The notes under the pieces: generated by a model
The model's input: only the letters and a program-made list of their open reading frames with translations
Databases searched by the model: none
What the model was told of the DNA's origin: nothing
Made by a program: the position numbers and the translations under genes
Source of the DNA: Polyangiaceae bacterium
GTDB lineage: Bacteria; Myxococcota_A; Polyangia; Polyangiales; Polyangiaceae
Assembly (NCBI GenBank): GCA_016712345.1
Contig: JADJRH010000011.1
Span: 4,650,001 to 4,714,000, forward strand
Reading direction: 5' to 3'
DNA: 64,000 nucleotides
In this document: piece after piece, positions 36,864 through 44,660 of the stretch
Layout: every line of letters starts with the position of its first letter
How positions within the stretch are numbered: the stretch's first letter is position 1

Positions 36864-38156
36864 ATGCCTTTGCACGCGCTTGATCCGCGCCGAAATCGCC
36901 GCACCGCAACCCGCGTGTTGCGCGTGCTCGGTCGCGCCGCGTTTGTCGTGGGCGCCGCAAGTGTACTCATGTCGGCCTGTCACGAGCGTGTTCCGCTCGG
37001 GTCGGGGTTGCCCGATGACGACGCCCATCCGGGTGTACCCATTTTTCCGTGGTTGGCGGACGACGAACACGTCGACGAAATTCCGATCAACAACGTTGCG
37101 TGCAAGCCGGGGCTCACAACGGATCTCGACGGCGACGGTTATTCGGCTGTGGAAGGCGATTGCAACGACTGCGATCCCGACATGGGGCCCAACGCAGTGG
37201 AGATGGTCACGCTCGACGGCGAGGCACCGAAGGACGAAAACTGCAACGGGGTGATCGACGAGGCCACGCCGCTCTGCGACAGCAACGTGGCGCTCGACGA
37301 TTCGGGCGCACTCGCGGCGGCGCGCGCCGTGGATCTGTGTCGCATCGCAACGCCGGGTTCGTGGGGCGTTGCGTCGGCGCTGTGGCGCTTGCCAAACGGT
37401 TCCACGCCGCCGTCATCCACATTGTTTGCGTTGGGCCACGGTGTACTCAATCAGTTCGGTCCCAATGTGGTGCCTCAGCGCGGCGCTCAAATGTTGGCGC
37501 TTTCCACCGGTGCCGCGCGGCGCCCGGGAGACGTGGAGTACATCTCGCCGGCCGGGTTTGACAAAGGGTACACAAGCGCCCCGCCTGAATCGCTTGCGCA
37601 GACACCGGCGGCGTGCGGGACGGGCGCACCCGAATCCGGGCGTGACGGTATTGCGCTTGAGATTCAGCTTGGTGTGCCGCAAAACGCTCAGGCGTTCGCG
37701 TTCGACTTCAACTTCTTTACGTTTGAAATGCCGGCGAGTCAGTGCACAGCACACGGGGATCGTTTCGCGGCGGTGCTCACTCCGCCGCCGGTTGATTCGC
37801 CGACAGGCAACATCGCTTTCGATTCAATGGGAGGCATCGTGCGGGCGTCGTCGGTGTTTCTCGAAGCGTGCACGTGCCCCACGGGGCCGCCTTGTTACAT
37901 GGGCGGCAAGGCGCACGCATGTTCGCTCGGCATCGAGCCTTTGCTCGGCAACGGGTTTGGAGCGGACCTGAGTGGAAGCGGTCATCACGCGGCAACGGGG
38001 TGGCTCATGTCGACGGCTGAAGTGGAAGCGGGTGGACACTTCACGCTTCGATTCATGATCTACGACGCGACAGACGGCCTCGCAGACAGCACGGTGCTTG
38101 TTGACAATTTCCGGTGGCTCCACAATGCGCCGCAGATTCCGCGTTCGCATCGCTAG
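36864..38156 (+). CDS. Choice-of-anchor-L domain lipoprotein with metal-binding motif
   Basis: The 430-residue protein starts with a lipoprotein-like signal (VVGAASVLMSAC). The segment DLDGDGYSAVEGDCNDCDPD, then NAVEMVTLDGE and DENCNGVIDEATP, is the MopE-type putative metal-binding motif of calcium-loop DxDxDG spacing. The second half matches choice-of-anchor-L proteins: PQRGAQMLALSTGAARRPGDVEY and QNAQAFAFDFNFFTFEMPAS, with a Cys-rich patch ACTCPTGPPCYMGGKAHACS. Such proteins are secreted adhesin-like surface proteins in myxobacteria. It lies 57 bp after the putative anti-sigma gene on the same strand and may be in the sigma regulon, but that is a guess. Confidence 0.82.
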   Translation: MPLHALDPRRNRRTATRVLRVLGRAAFVVGAASVLMSACHERVPLGSGLPDDDAHPGVPIFPWLADDEHVDEIPINNVACKPGLTTDLDGDGYSAVEGDCNDCDPDMGPNAVEMVTLDGEAPKDENCNGVIDEATPLCDSNVALDDSGALAAARAVDLCRIATPGSWGVASALWRLPNGSTPPSSTLFALGHGVLNQFGPNVVPQRGAQMLALSTGAARRPGDVEYISPAGFDKGYTSAPPESLAQTPAACGTGAPESGRDGIALEIQLGVPQNAQAFAFDFNFFTFEMPASQCTAHGDRFAAVLTPPPVDSPTGNIAFDSMGGIVRASSVFLEACTCPTGPPCYMGGKAHACSLGIEPLLGNGFGADLSGSGHHAATGWLMSTAEVEAGGHFTLRFMIYDATDGLADSTVLVDNFRWLHNAPQIPRSHR

Positions 38157-38475
38157 ACGTCGCCGGTCTCGGTTTTTGTCCTCGCTGTGTACACCAAAGA
38201 ACTCCACGCAGCGGCAGCGATCAAAAACGTGCCAGACACCGCTCTCACAACTCTGGTCGGAATAGAATACGAATTGTAAACGAACCGGGAAACGGGCGAC
38301 TCAATACAATCCAGCCGCGCTCAACGGCTGAGGGCGGTTCGCCCCCCGCCGCGCGCGAATGCGCGCGGCTTGGGGGGCGCGGGCGCGTGTCAACGCGCCC
38401 GGTGGGGGGCATTAAATAAAGCGCGAGTGGCGAACGAGAGCGCAAAGCAAGAACGAGGAAGAGTCCTCAGCTTCG
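38157..38475. other. Structured intergenic region upstream of the second kinase
   Basis: These 319 bp contain no believable gene. A GTGTACAC copy lies at 38187, an AT-rich patch at 38255-38280, and two strong GC hairpins in tandem at 38341-38400 (listed separately), followed by ATTAAATAAAG. The hairpins probably end transcription of the upstream lipoprotein gene or form a leader RNA for the kinase. Confidence 0.5.
38341..38400 (+). terminator. Two tandem strong hairpins (terminator-like)
   Basis: Hairpin 1: GCCCCCC (38341-38347) and GCCGCGCGC (38348-38356), loop GAAT (38357-38360), GCGCGCGGC (38361-38369), bulge TT, GGGGGGC (38372-38378); this is a 16-bp stem with one bulge. Hairpin 2: GGGCGCG (38381-38387), loop TGTCAA, CGCGCCC (38394-38400). 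No T-run follows, so Rho-dependent termination or an RNA structure is equally possible. Confidence 0.5.
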
Positions 38476-39978
38476 GTGGTGGTTCAGAACGTGCTAGCGT
38501 TTCCGCCGGTGTCGGCGCAGCAAGTCGAAGGCCTCAAGGCAGGCACGGTGATCGCCGGTCGCTACCGGGTCGAGCAAAAGCTCGGGCAAGGTGGCATGGG
38601 CTCGGTGTTTTTGGTGCAGCACGTTCACACCGATGAGCGGCTCGCGCTGAAGTTGCTTCATTCAACGGTGGTGACCGACCAAGCAACGCTCGACCGTTTC
38701 AGGCGAGAGGCGCGAACGCCGGCGCGGATCGACAGCGATCACGTGGTTCGAGTGACGGACGCGGATGTGGCGCCTGAACTCGATAACGTGCCGTTTTTGG
38801 TGATGGAGTACCTTCGCGGTGAAGACCTGGAGCATTTGGCTTCGCGCCGCGGGACGTTGCCGCCGAGTGAAGTGGTGCTTCTGCTCGCTCAAGCGGCGCG
38901 CGGCCTCGACAAAGCGCACACGCTCGGCATTGTTCATCGCGATCTAAAGCCCGAAAACCTGTTCATCACGCAGCGCGAAGACGGCACGCCGAATCTGAAA
39001 ATTTTGGATTTTGGCATCGCGAAAATGACGGGCCAAAGCGACGTGAAAGAGGCGGGGAAGCTCACGGCGACGGGTCAGATTTTCGGCACTCCGCTGTACA
39101 TGTCGCCCGAGCAGGCCATGGCCGAGTCGGAGAAGATCTCGCCGCAAACCGATGTGTGGGCGCTGGGGCTCATCGCGCATCGGCTGCTCACCGGCAAAGA
39201 ATTTTGGACGGCGTCAACGCTCACACATCTTGTGGCGCAGATCGCTTTTGAGCCTATTCCGCCGCCTTCGGAGCGCGGGTGTACACTTGGTGCGGCGTAC
39301 GACGAGTGGTTCGGCAAGTGTGTGGCGCGCGATCCTTCGGTGCGTTTCAAGAGCGCGGGAGAAGCGGTTTCGGCGCTTGCGGCGAGCCTGCGCGTCACCG
39401 ATTCGCCGTCGCAACTGGCTCGGCTGCCCATGAGCGTTCGCATTGGCACGAGCAGCACACTCGCCGATGACCGCGACGCGTTGGCGGATACGCGGGCGTC
39501 GGAGGGGGTGACTGCTCCTTCGTCGAACGGGAAGTTGCCACAACTGGGCCGCACTCAGTTCAGCGGTGAGGCAGCGAAGCCGCAGCGGCCAAAGACATTG
39601 GGCTTGGTGGCGGTGAGCGCGGTGGCTGTGTTGATCGGCGGGGCGCTCGCGTGGAAGTTCACCTCACCGGGTGACGGCGGCGTCGGCGCGGCCACATCCG
39701 ACCCGCAAACGCCGCCGGCCACGGCAAGAGCCACAGGTCCGGCGCCCACGGTGACCCCGGCGATCATTCCCTCGGGCGAAATTACGGTGACGCAGGAGCC
39801 GGCGCCGACAACCACGGCGGCGTCCACAAAGCCGCCCGTCGGCGGGACGTCGGCGCCGAAACCGACAACGCCCGTGCCCACAGCCAAGCCAACGAGTGCC
39901 CCCTCAACTGCACCCACGGCGGCGCCTACAGCGGCTCCAACAACGGCACCGAAAGATCCGCTCGGAACGAGACGCTGA
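38476..39978 (+). CDS. Transmembrane eukaryotic-type Ser/Thr protein kinase (second)
   Basis: The 500-residue protein has an intact Hanks kinase domain: LGQGGMGSVFLV glycine loop, K59 (LALKLL), catalytic loop H154-R-D156-LKPENL, D178-F-G, and FGTPLYMSPEQAM ending the activation segment. A membrane segment lies near 374-394 (GLVAVSAVAVLIGGALAW). The outside tail is short and almost entirely Pro/Thr/Ala, with no recognisable sensor domain. Two adjacent GTG codons (38476 and 38479) are possible starts. A TPR/PEGA-like secreted protein follows 138 bp downstream under its own promoter, repeating the kinase-plus-partner layout seen at 23825-26267. The substrates are unknown. Confidence 0.93.
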   Translation: MVVQNVLAFPPVSAQQVEGLKAGTVIAGRYRVEQKLGQGGMGSVFLVQHVHTDERLALKLLHSTVVTDQATLDRFRREARTPARIDSDHVVRVTDADVAPELDNVPFLVMEYLRGEDLEHLASRRGTLPPSEVVLLLAQAARGLDKAHTLGIVHRDLKPENLFITQREDGTPNLKILDFGIAKMTGQSDVKEAGKLTATGQIFGTPLYMSPEQAMAESEKISPQTDVWALGLIAHRLLTGKEFWTASTLTHLVAQIAFEPIPPPSERGCTLGAAYDEWFGKCVARDPSVRFKSAGEAVSALAASLRVTDSPSQLARLPMSVRIGTSSTLADDRDALADTRASEGVTAPSSNGKLPQLGRTQFSGEAAKPQRPKTLGLVAVSAVAVLIGGALAWKFTSPGDGGVGAATSDPQTPPATARATGPAPTVTPAIIPSGEITVTQEPAPTTTAASTKPPVGGTSAPKPTTPVPTAKPTSAPSTAPTAAPTAAPTTAPKDPLGTRR

Positions 39979-40082
39979 GAGCGGGGTCGCCGTCTCGGCT
40001 GCGCGGCGATTGTGTACACAACGTGGCGACGGCCGCCGACGGGTCGAGCATCGTGTGACTCGGGTCGGCGCTGGTCCGAATT

Positions 40083-40116
40083 TTGAACGAACGATGCAAC
40101 AGGATATAAAGCGCAC
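40083..40116 (+). promoter_or_regulatory. Sigma-70-like promoter for a leaderless transcript
   Basis: TTGAAC (40083-40088), a 16-bp spacer, and TATAAA (40105-40110) resemble -35 and -10 boxes. The ATG at 40117 is 7 nt after the -10 and has no ribosome-binding site, so the mRNA may begin at the start codon. Confidence 0.5.
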
Positions 40117-41193
40117 ATGCGGCTCCAGAACGCCTCCCCAGTTCCGCGCGCCGGTACTTCGGTCCGTACCGCGCTGCTCCGCTGCACCGCGCTTTGCGTC
40201 GCAGCCGCTTGTTTTGTAACGGCGCCGACAGCGCGGGCCGATGACGCGGCCGCCGCGCAGGTGCTTTTCGACGAGGCGACCGCGCTCAAAGACAAGTCCG
40301 ATTGGGCGGGCGCGTGCCCCAAGTTTGAGTCGAGTTACAAGTTGGATCCGGCGCTCGGAACACTTCTCAACCTGGCCAATTGTTTTGAAAAGCTCGGAAA
40401 GATCGCCTCCGCGTGGGCACGGTGGGAAGAAGCGTATCAATGGGCCACAAAAAACGGCGATGACCGGGCGGAGTACGCCAAGACGCAGCGCGACGCGCTC
40501 GCTCCGCGCCTGCCAAAGCTCAAGATCAACGTGCCCACCAAGGCCGCGGCGCTGTCGATTGAGCGCGATACAACCAAAGTGGCAGAGGCCATGTACGGCA
40601 CGGCCCTGCCTGTGGATCCAGGCGAACACACGATCTTCATCAAGCGCGACGATGAAGTGCTCAAGACCGAAAAAGTGAAGCTCGTAGAAGCGCAAACCGC
40701 TGAAGTGAGTTTCGATTTGGCGGCGATCGAAAAAGCCGCGCCCCCGCCGAAACCCAAGGGAAACGTTGTTGTTGTGGGGGCTTCGCCCGCGCTTCGAAAA
40801 GCGGGTTGGGCCATCGGCGGGGTTGGTGTTGCCACGGTGCTCGGCGCGGCGGTTCTTGAGTCGTTGGCGCTCTCAAAAAAGGCAAACGCGACCGTATATT
40901 GCACCGCCGACAAGTTGTGTACACCGCAGGGCATAGCGATCATCAACGACGCGCGGACGTTTGCCGAGGCGGGCCAATGGGTTGGGATCGGCGGGTTGGC
41001 GGTGACCGCGGTCGGTATCACGCTGCTCATTGTTGCGCCGAGCAACAACGTCACCGTTCAACCGGGCGAACCGGCCAAAAAAGATGAACGTGCTCAGCGC
41101 GACGTGTGGGCGGTTCCGTGGGTTGCGCCGGCTGCCGGCGGCGCGGGAAACGTAGGCGCATCGGGTGGCATCGTGATTGGGGGCCACTTGTGA
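40117..41193 (+). CDS. Secreted TPR/PEGA-like membrane protein next to a kinase
   Basis: The 358-residue protein has a signal peptide (TALCVAAACFVTAPTARA), then TPR-like helices (AQVLFDEATALKDKSDWAGACPKFESSYKLDPALGTLLNLANCFEKLGKIASAWARW), a beta segment with PEGA character (AALSIERD..GTALPVDPGEHTIFIKRDDEVL) and two hydrophobic segments (GWAIGGVGVATVLGAAVLES, GIGGLAVTAVGITLLIVA). This layout is common in myxobacteria beside Ser/Thr kinases. It is coupled to the downstream lipoprotein gene by a GTGA overlap at 41190-41193. Likely periplasmic and membrane-tethered; the exact role is unknown. Confidence 0.82.
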   Translation: MRLQNASPVPRAGTSVRTALLRCTALCVAAACFVTAPTARADDAAAAQVLFDEATALKDKSDWAGACPKFESSYKLDPALGTLLNLANCFEKLGKIASAWARWEEAYQWATKNGDDRAEYAKTQRDALAPRLPKLKINVPTKAAALSIERDTTKVAEAMYGTALPVDPGEHTIFIKRDDEVLKTEKVKLVEAQTAEVSFDLAAIEKAAPPPKPKGNVVVVGASPALRKAGWAIGGVGVATVLGAAVLESLALSKKANATVYCTADKLCTPQGIAIINDARTFAEAGQWVGIGGLAVTAVGITLLIVAPSNNVTVQPGEPAKKDERAQRDVWAVPWVAPAAGGAGNVGASGGIVIGGHL

Positions 41194-41807
41194 AACGAGC
41201 GAAAAAGCTCCTTGGTGCGGCGGTACTGCTCGGGTTTGGCGCCTGCGCCGACGTACTGGATCTTGGGGGCGCCGTGCCCCTTGCTGCCCGTTTCTGTGGG
41301 CCGTGCGAGGAAGTTCCAAACTGCCAAGCGCGTTTAAATGCGGCACTGGCTGAGGCTTCCACAGAAGAAGTGGAAGAGTATCTCGCCACGTACGAGTCAT
41401 TGCAGTGCGCAAAAGCCCAGTGTGATTCGCCTCAATTCGTCGAGTGTTTTCACTCCGCCCCCGGCCTTTGCGCTCAAACCGGCGACGAGTGCGTCATGCG
41501 CGAAGCTTGTTGCAACTTCAACCCCGAGGGCGGCGCGGCGCCTGAAACCTGCTGCCTCGGCGCTGGAAAGGGAGCCTGCTGCGCCGAGTGCGTATCGTGC
41601 GGCGCGCTGCTCGGCGACCTCGCGGACGACAAGGAAGCGGAAGCGTCCAAACTTTGCATGTCGCAACGCAAAGCTTGGGACGAACTTATGAAGTGTACAC
41701 AAAGCCAGTGCAACATCGCCTGCACCACCAAAGTGGGTTGCGGCTTGTGTCTCAACGACAAGTGCAAACCGCAGATCAACGCCTGCAATCTCGCCGAAGG
41801 GGATTGA
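41190..41807 (+). CDS. Cys-rich lipoprotein of unknown function
   Basis: The 205-residue protein starts at GTG 41190, which overlaps the previous stop; the longer ORF from 41106 would sit inside the upstream gene. The signal ends in the lipobox LGFGAC. The mature protein carries about 28 cysteines, in pairs such as CGPCEEVPNC, ACCNFNPEGG, ETCCLGAGKGACCAECVSCG and CGLCLNDKC, so it should be locked by disulfides in the periplasm or outside. No enzyme motif is seen. It is the second gene of an apparent operon of the TPR protein, this lipoprotein and another Cys-rich lipoprotein, implying a shared surface role. Confidence 0.75.
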   Translation: MKRAKKLLGAAVLLGFGACADVLDLGGAVPLAARFCGPCEEVPNCQARLNAALAEASTEEVEEYLATYESLQCAKAQCDSPQFVECFHSAPGLCAQTGDECVMREACCNFNPEGGAAPETCCLGAGKGACCAECVSCGALLGDLADDKEAEASKLCMSQRKAWDELMKCTQSQCNIACTTKVGCGLCLNDKCKPQINACNLAEGD

Positions 41808-41808
41808 G

Positions 41809-42879
41809 ATGCCTCGCGCCACCCACTCCAAAGCTCCGTTGCAGCATCGCTCAGCTTTTCGATCCGCTGTACGGTTGAGCCTTGGAATCGCGCTCCTCGC
41901 CGCCTCGGGCACAGTGGCGGTGAGCTGCATCAAAGCGGCCGGCCTCGACGGATACCAGGACGGAGTCAGCGCCCTTTGCACCAACGTCGAGCGGTGTTTT
42001 CCCGCCTACAAAGACTGCGCAGGCCGAGTCTCCGCGCTCGGCGATAACTTGGTTGGCTGGCTCGAAAGCGCCGATCGGTGCCTCGCCAGTTGCAACGCGT
42101 TGTACACATGCCTCGACGACGACCGCATTTGCAACGGAACGAGCGGCGATCCGTGCGACGCGACACCGGATTGCTGCGGCGCATCAAAGTCTGAAGCCGC
42201 CTGCGTGAACGGAGTTTGCTGCACACCGTTCGGGGTAGCGTGCGACCCCGACAACGACACGTGCTGCCCGGGAAGCGGCGGCTGTGATCCCGTCGCAAGA
42301 ACATGCGGCGGCGTCACATGCGACGCGGCCGGCGCCGCATGCCTGAACGACTTTCAGTGCTGCACCGGACGCTGCGATCCCAATGAATCGGGCGGAAAAT
42401 CCTGTCGCGACGTTCCATGCGGGCAAACGGGCTTCGATTGCGTCACGTTCCTCGATTGTTGCGACGGCTTCATTTGCGACAACGGAACGTGCTCAGACCC
42501 GGCCGAATGCTCCGCGCTGGGTGAAGGCTGTAACCCCAACCTTCCGTGCTGCGATTCAAAGCTCCAGTGCTACACGAGCGTCGAGGGTCAGGTGGAGGGC
42601 ATCTGTTCAAACGACAATTGTTTTCCCAATAACTCCGACTGCTTTAGCCACGCCCAGTGTTGCAGCGGGTTTTGTCATCCCGACTACAATTTCTGCGGCG
42701 CGTGCAGGGTGGAGAACGCCGAATGCTCCGACTCGCTTCCGTGCTGCGCGAACCTCGGCTGCAACAGCAACGCCGTGTGCGTCCAGTGCGTCGCGGCGGG
42801 GGCCTCATGCTCTGACTTGGTTCCGTGCTGCACCAACCACACGTGCACCGATGGCAAGTGTGTTGTGTCCGGCAACTGA
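41809..42879 (+). CDS. Cys-rich lipoprotein with knottin-like repeats
   Basis: The 356-residue protein has a signal with lipobox GTVAVSC and starts one base after the previous stop (AAGGGG precedes the ATG). The mature part is about one-seventh cysteine, arranged in roughly eight repeats of the form C-x6-C-x4-CC-x3-C-x3-C, for example CDAAGAACLNDFQCCTGRC, ECSALGEGCNPNLPCCD, and CSDLVPCCTNHTCTDGKC. The CC-C-C spacing resembles dickkopf/knottin-type disulfide folds. There is no catalytic motif, so binding or structural protection is likely. It follows a Cys-rich lipoprotein in the same operon. Confidence 0.78.
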   Translation: MPRATHSKAPLQHRSAFRSAVRLSLGIALLAASGTVAVSCIKAAGLDGYQDGVSALCTNVERCFPAYKDCAGRVSALGDNLVGWLESADRCLASCNALYTCLDDDRICNGTSGDPCDATPDCCGASKSEAACVNGVCCTPFGVACDPDNDTCCPGSGGCDPVARTCGGVTCDAAGAACLNDFQCCTGRCDPNESGGKSCRDVPCGQTGFDCVTFLDCCDGFICDNGTCSDPAECSALGEGCNPNLPCCDSKLQCYTSVEGQVEGICSNDNCFPNNSDCFSHAQCCSGFCHPDYNFCGACRVENAECSDSLPCCANLGCNSNAVCVQCVAAGASCSDLVPCCTNHTCTDGKCVVSGN

Positions 42880-43038
42880 CACCGGGCCGACCCTGACAGC
42901 GCTCTCCGATCTTGTGCCCAGCTGTGCCGGGCGCTTCACGCTACCTGTCGCGCCCGCGTCGCAAAGCAGCGGTGCCCCTTGTACTTTTGACGGCTTGGCG
43001 GTTGCATAGACAAAAACGTTCCCCCTTTGAGGTGACGT

Positions 43039-44640
43039 ATGCCCCACGCGCGCGCCAACTTCGCTCTTCTCCTTGCGGCCATGGTCGGCTTCACCGCCGG
43101 TTGCTCCGGTGACGGCAGCCGCGATCCAAGCATTGGCGGTACGGGCGGCGGCTCCTTCACAGAAGATACGGCTGCCGGCGCGGGCGCCGGCGAGGGAACC
43201 GGCGGCGGCGGCGGCGGCACGCCCGACGCCAACAGCGACGATTCATTGGCGTCCCGCGCAGGTGGAGACCCGGCGGCCACAGGGGGCGAAAACAACGGTG
43301 GGCAATTCAGCCTGCCTGACTGCGCGAGCAATGCTCCCATGCTCGCGTTTTATTTTTCCGCCGACGACTCCAACTCAATGGCTTCGCCGGCCATTGCGCG
43401 CGAAGAACTAAACGCGAAACGCGCGCCCGATGGAACGCGCATTCGAACGCACGAGTTTCTCAACTACTACAACGTCCACTATCCCCTCAAAGACCCGAAC
43501 GATCCAACACTGGGAGTATTCTGGGAAATGCATCCGCACCCCTCCGCTGAAGGCTCCGCGGAAGTGCGCTATCGGCTGCAAATTGGAGTACAGGCCCCCA
43601 AAGCAAACCGCGAGTCCATGGTGCTCACCTTCGTTGTTGACGCATCCGGCTCGCTCGTGGGCCCCGGTATTGAGCGCGCTCGCGCCGCGATCTTGTCTGT
43701 GGCCGACCAGCTTCAGCCCGGAGACGTAATCAACGTGGTGAAGTGGGCAACTGAAGACTCGGTGTTGCTCAAGTCGTATTCTGCCACCGGAACTCAGGCC
43801 GACAAACTCAAGTTGGCAGAGGTGGTTTCCAAACTCTCCCCCGGCGGCGGAAGCGATCTGCACTCCGGGCTCTTAAAAGGGTACGAACTGGCGGCCGAAA
43901 AATTCGACAAAACCAAAATCAACCGGGTTGTTCTCATCAGCGACGGCGGAGCAAACATCGGAGTTCTCGACCGGGACATTATCGCCGCGGCGGCCGAAAA
44001 AGCGGAAGGTGAAGGCATTTATATGGCCGGCATCGGGGTGGGACCGGCGCAGGGCTATTCAGACAACTTAATGGACCTCGTCACCGACGCCGGGCGCGGC
44101 GCATACGTGTACGTTGACAGCAACGAAGAGGCCCAATCGCTTTTCAAAACGCGCTTCGAAGAGATCATGATGGTCGCGGCGCGCAACGTTCAAGTGCAGA
44201 TCGATCTGCCGAGCTACCTTGAAATCGAAAAGTTTTACGGTGAGAAATACTCTTCGGATCCCGCCAAAATTGAGCCTCAAAACCTCGCTCCAAACGACTC
44301 AATGGTGTTTAACGAAATCCTTGTTCTCAAAAACCCGCCGGCCGCGTGTGGACAAGACACAATCACCGTCAAGGTCACGTGGGAAACGCCTATTTCACAC
44401 GAGCCAAAAGAAAACAGCGTCCCGCCCATCTCTTTGTTTGACTTGATGTCCACAGAAACTTCGCCCCAAATGGCGCGCGGAAATGCCATTATCACCTACG
44501 CCGAAGCGCTCAAGTTGGGAGACACTCTCACTCTTCAAAATGCCGTCAAAGAACTGGGCGACGCGGCGGCAACCGCGGGCAACGCCGACTTGACTGATCT
44601 GGCTTCGCTCCTCCAGCAACACCCCAATTGGAAGCCGTGA
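43039..44640 (+). CDS. von Willebrand factor A domain lipoprotein (first of a pair)
   Basis: The 533-residue protein has a lipoprotein signal (AAMVGFTAGC), a Gly/Thr/Asp-rich linker (to about 95), a vWF-A-associated N-domain (SMASPAIAREELN, TRIRTHEFLNYYNVHYP), and a vWA domain with metal-ion adhesion site D201-A-S-G-S (VVDASGSLVGPGIERARAA) and DGGANIGVLD. A C-terminal domain follows, as in YfbK-type vWA proteins. GAGGTGA lies three bases before the ATG, a strong ribosome site. It is paralogous to the next gene (44661); both keep LSPGGGSDLH and VLISDGGANIGVLD-like segments. vWA proteins bind partner proteins through a metal, here presumably at the outer surface. No ligand is evident. Confidence 0.87.
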   Translation: MPHARANFALLLAAMVGFTAGCSGDGSRDPSIGGTGGGSFTEDTAAGAGAGEGTGGGGGGTPDANSDDSLASRAGGDPAATGGENNGGQFSLPDCASNAPMLAFYFSADDSNSMASPAIAREELNAKRAPDGTRIRTHEFLNYYNVHYPLKDPNDPTLGVFWEMHPHPSAEGSAEVRYRLQIGVQAPKANRESMVLTFVVDASGSLVGPGIERARAAILSVADQLQPGDVINVVKWATEDSVLLKSYSATGTQADKLKLAEVVSKLSPGGGSDLHSGLLKGYELAAEKFDKTKINRVVLISDGGANIGVLDRDIIAAAAEKAEGEGIYMAGIGVGPAQGYSDNLMDLVTDAGRGAYVYVDSNEEAQSLFKTRFEEIMMVAARNVQVQIDLPSYLEIEKFYGEKYSSDPAKIEPQNLAPNDSMVFNEILVLKNPPAACGQDTITVKVTWETPISHEPKENSVPPISLFDLMSTETSPQMARGNAIITYAEALKLGDTLTLQNAVKELGDAAATAGNADLTDLASLLQQHPNWKP

Positions 44641-44660
44641 TTCACGCACCGAGGAAACCC

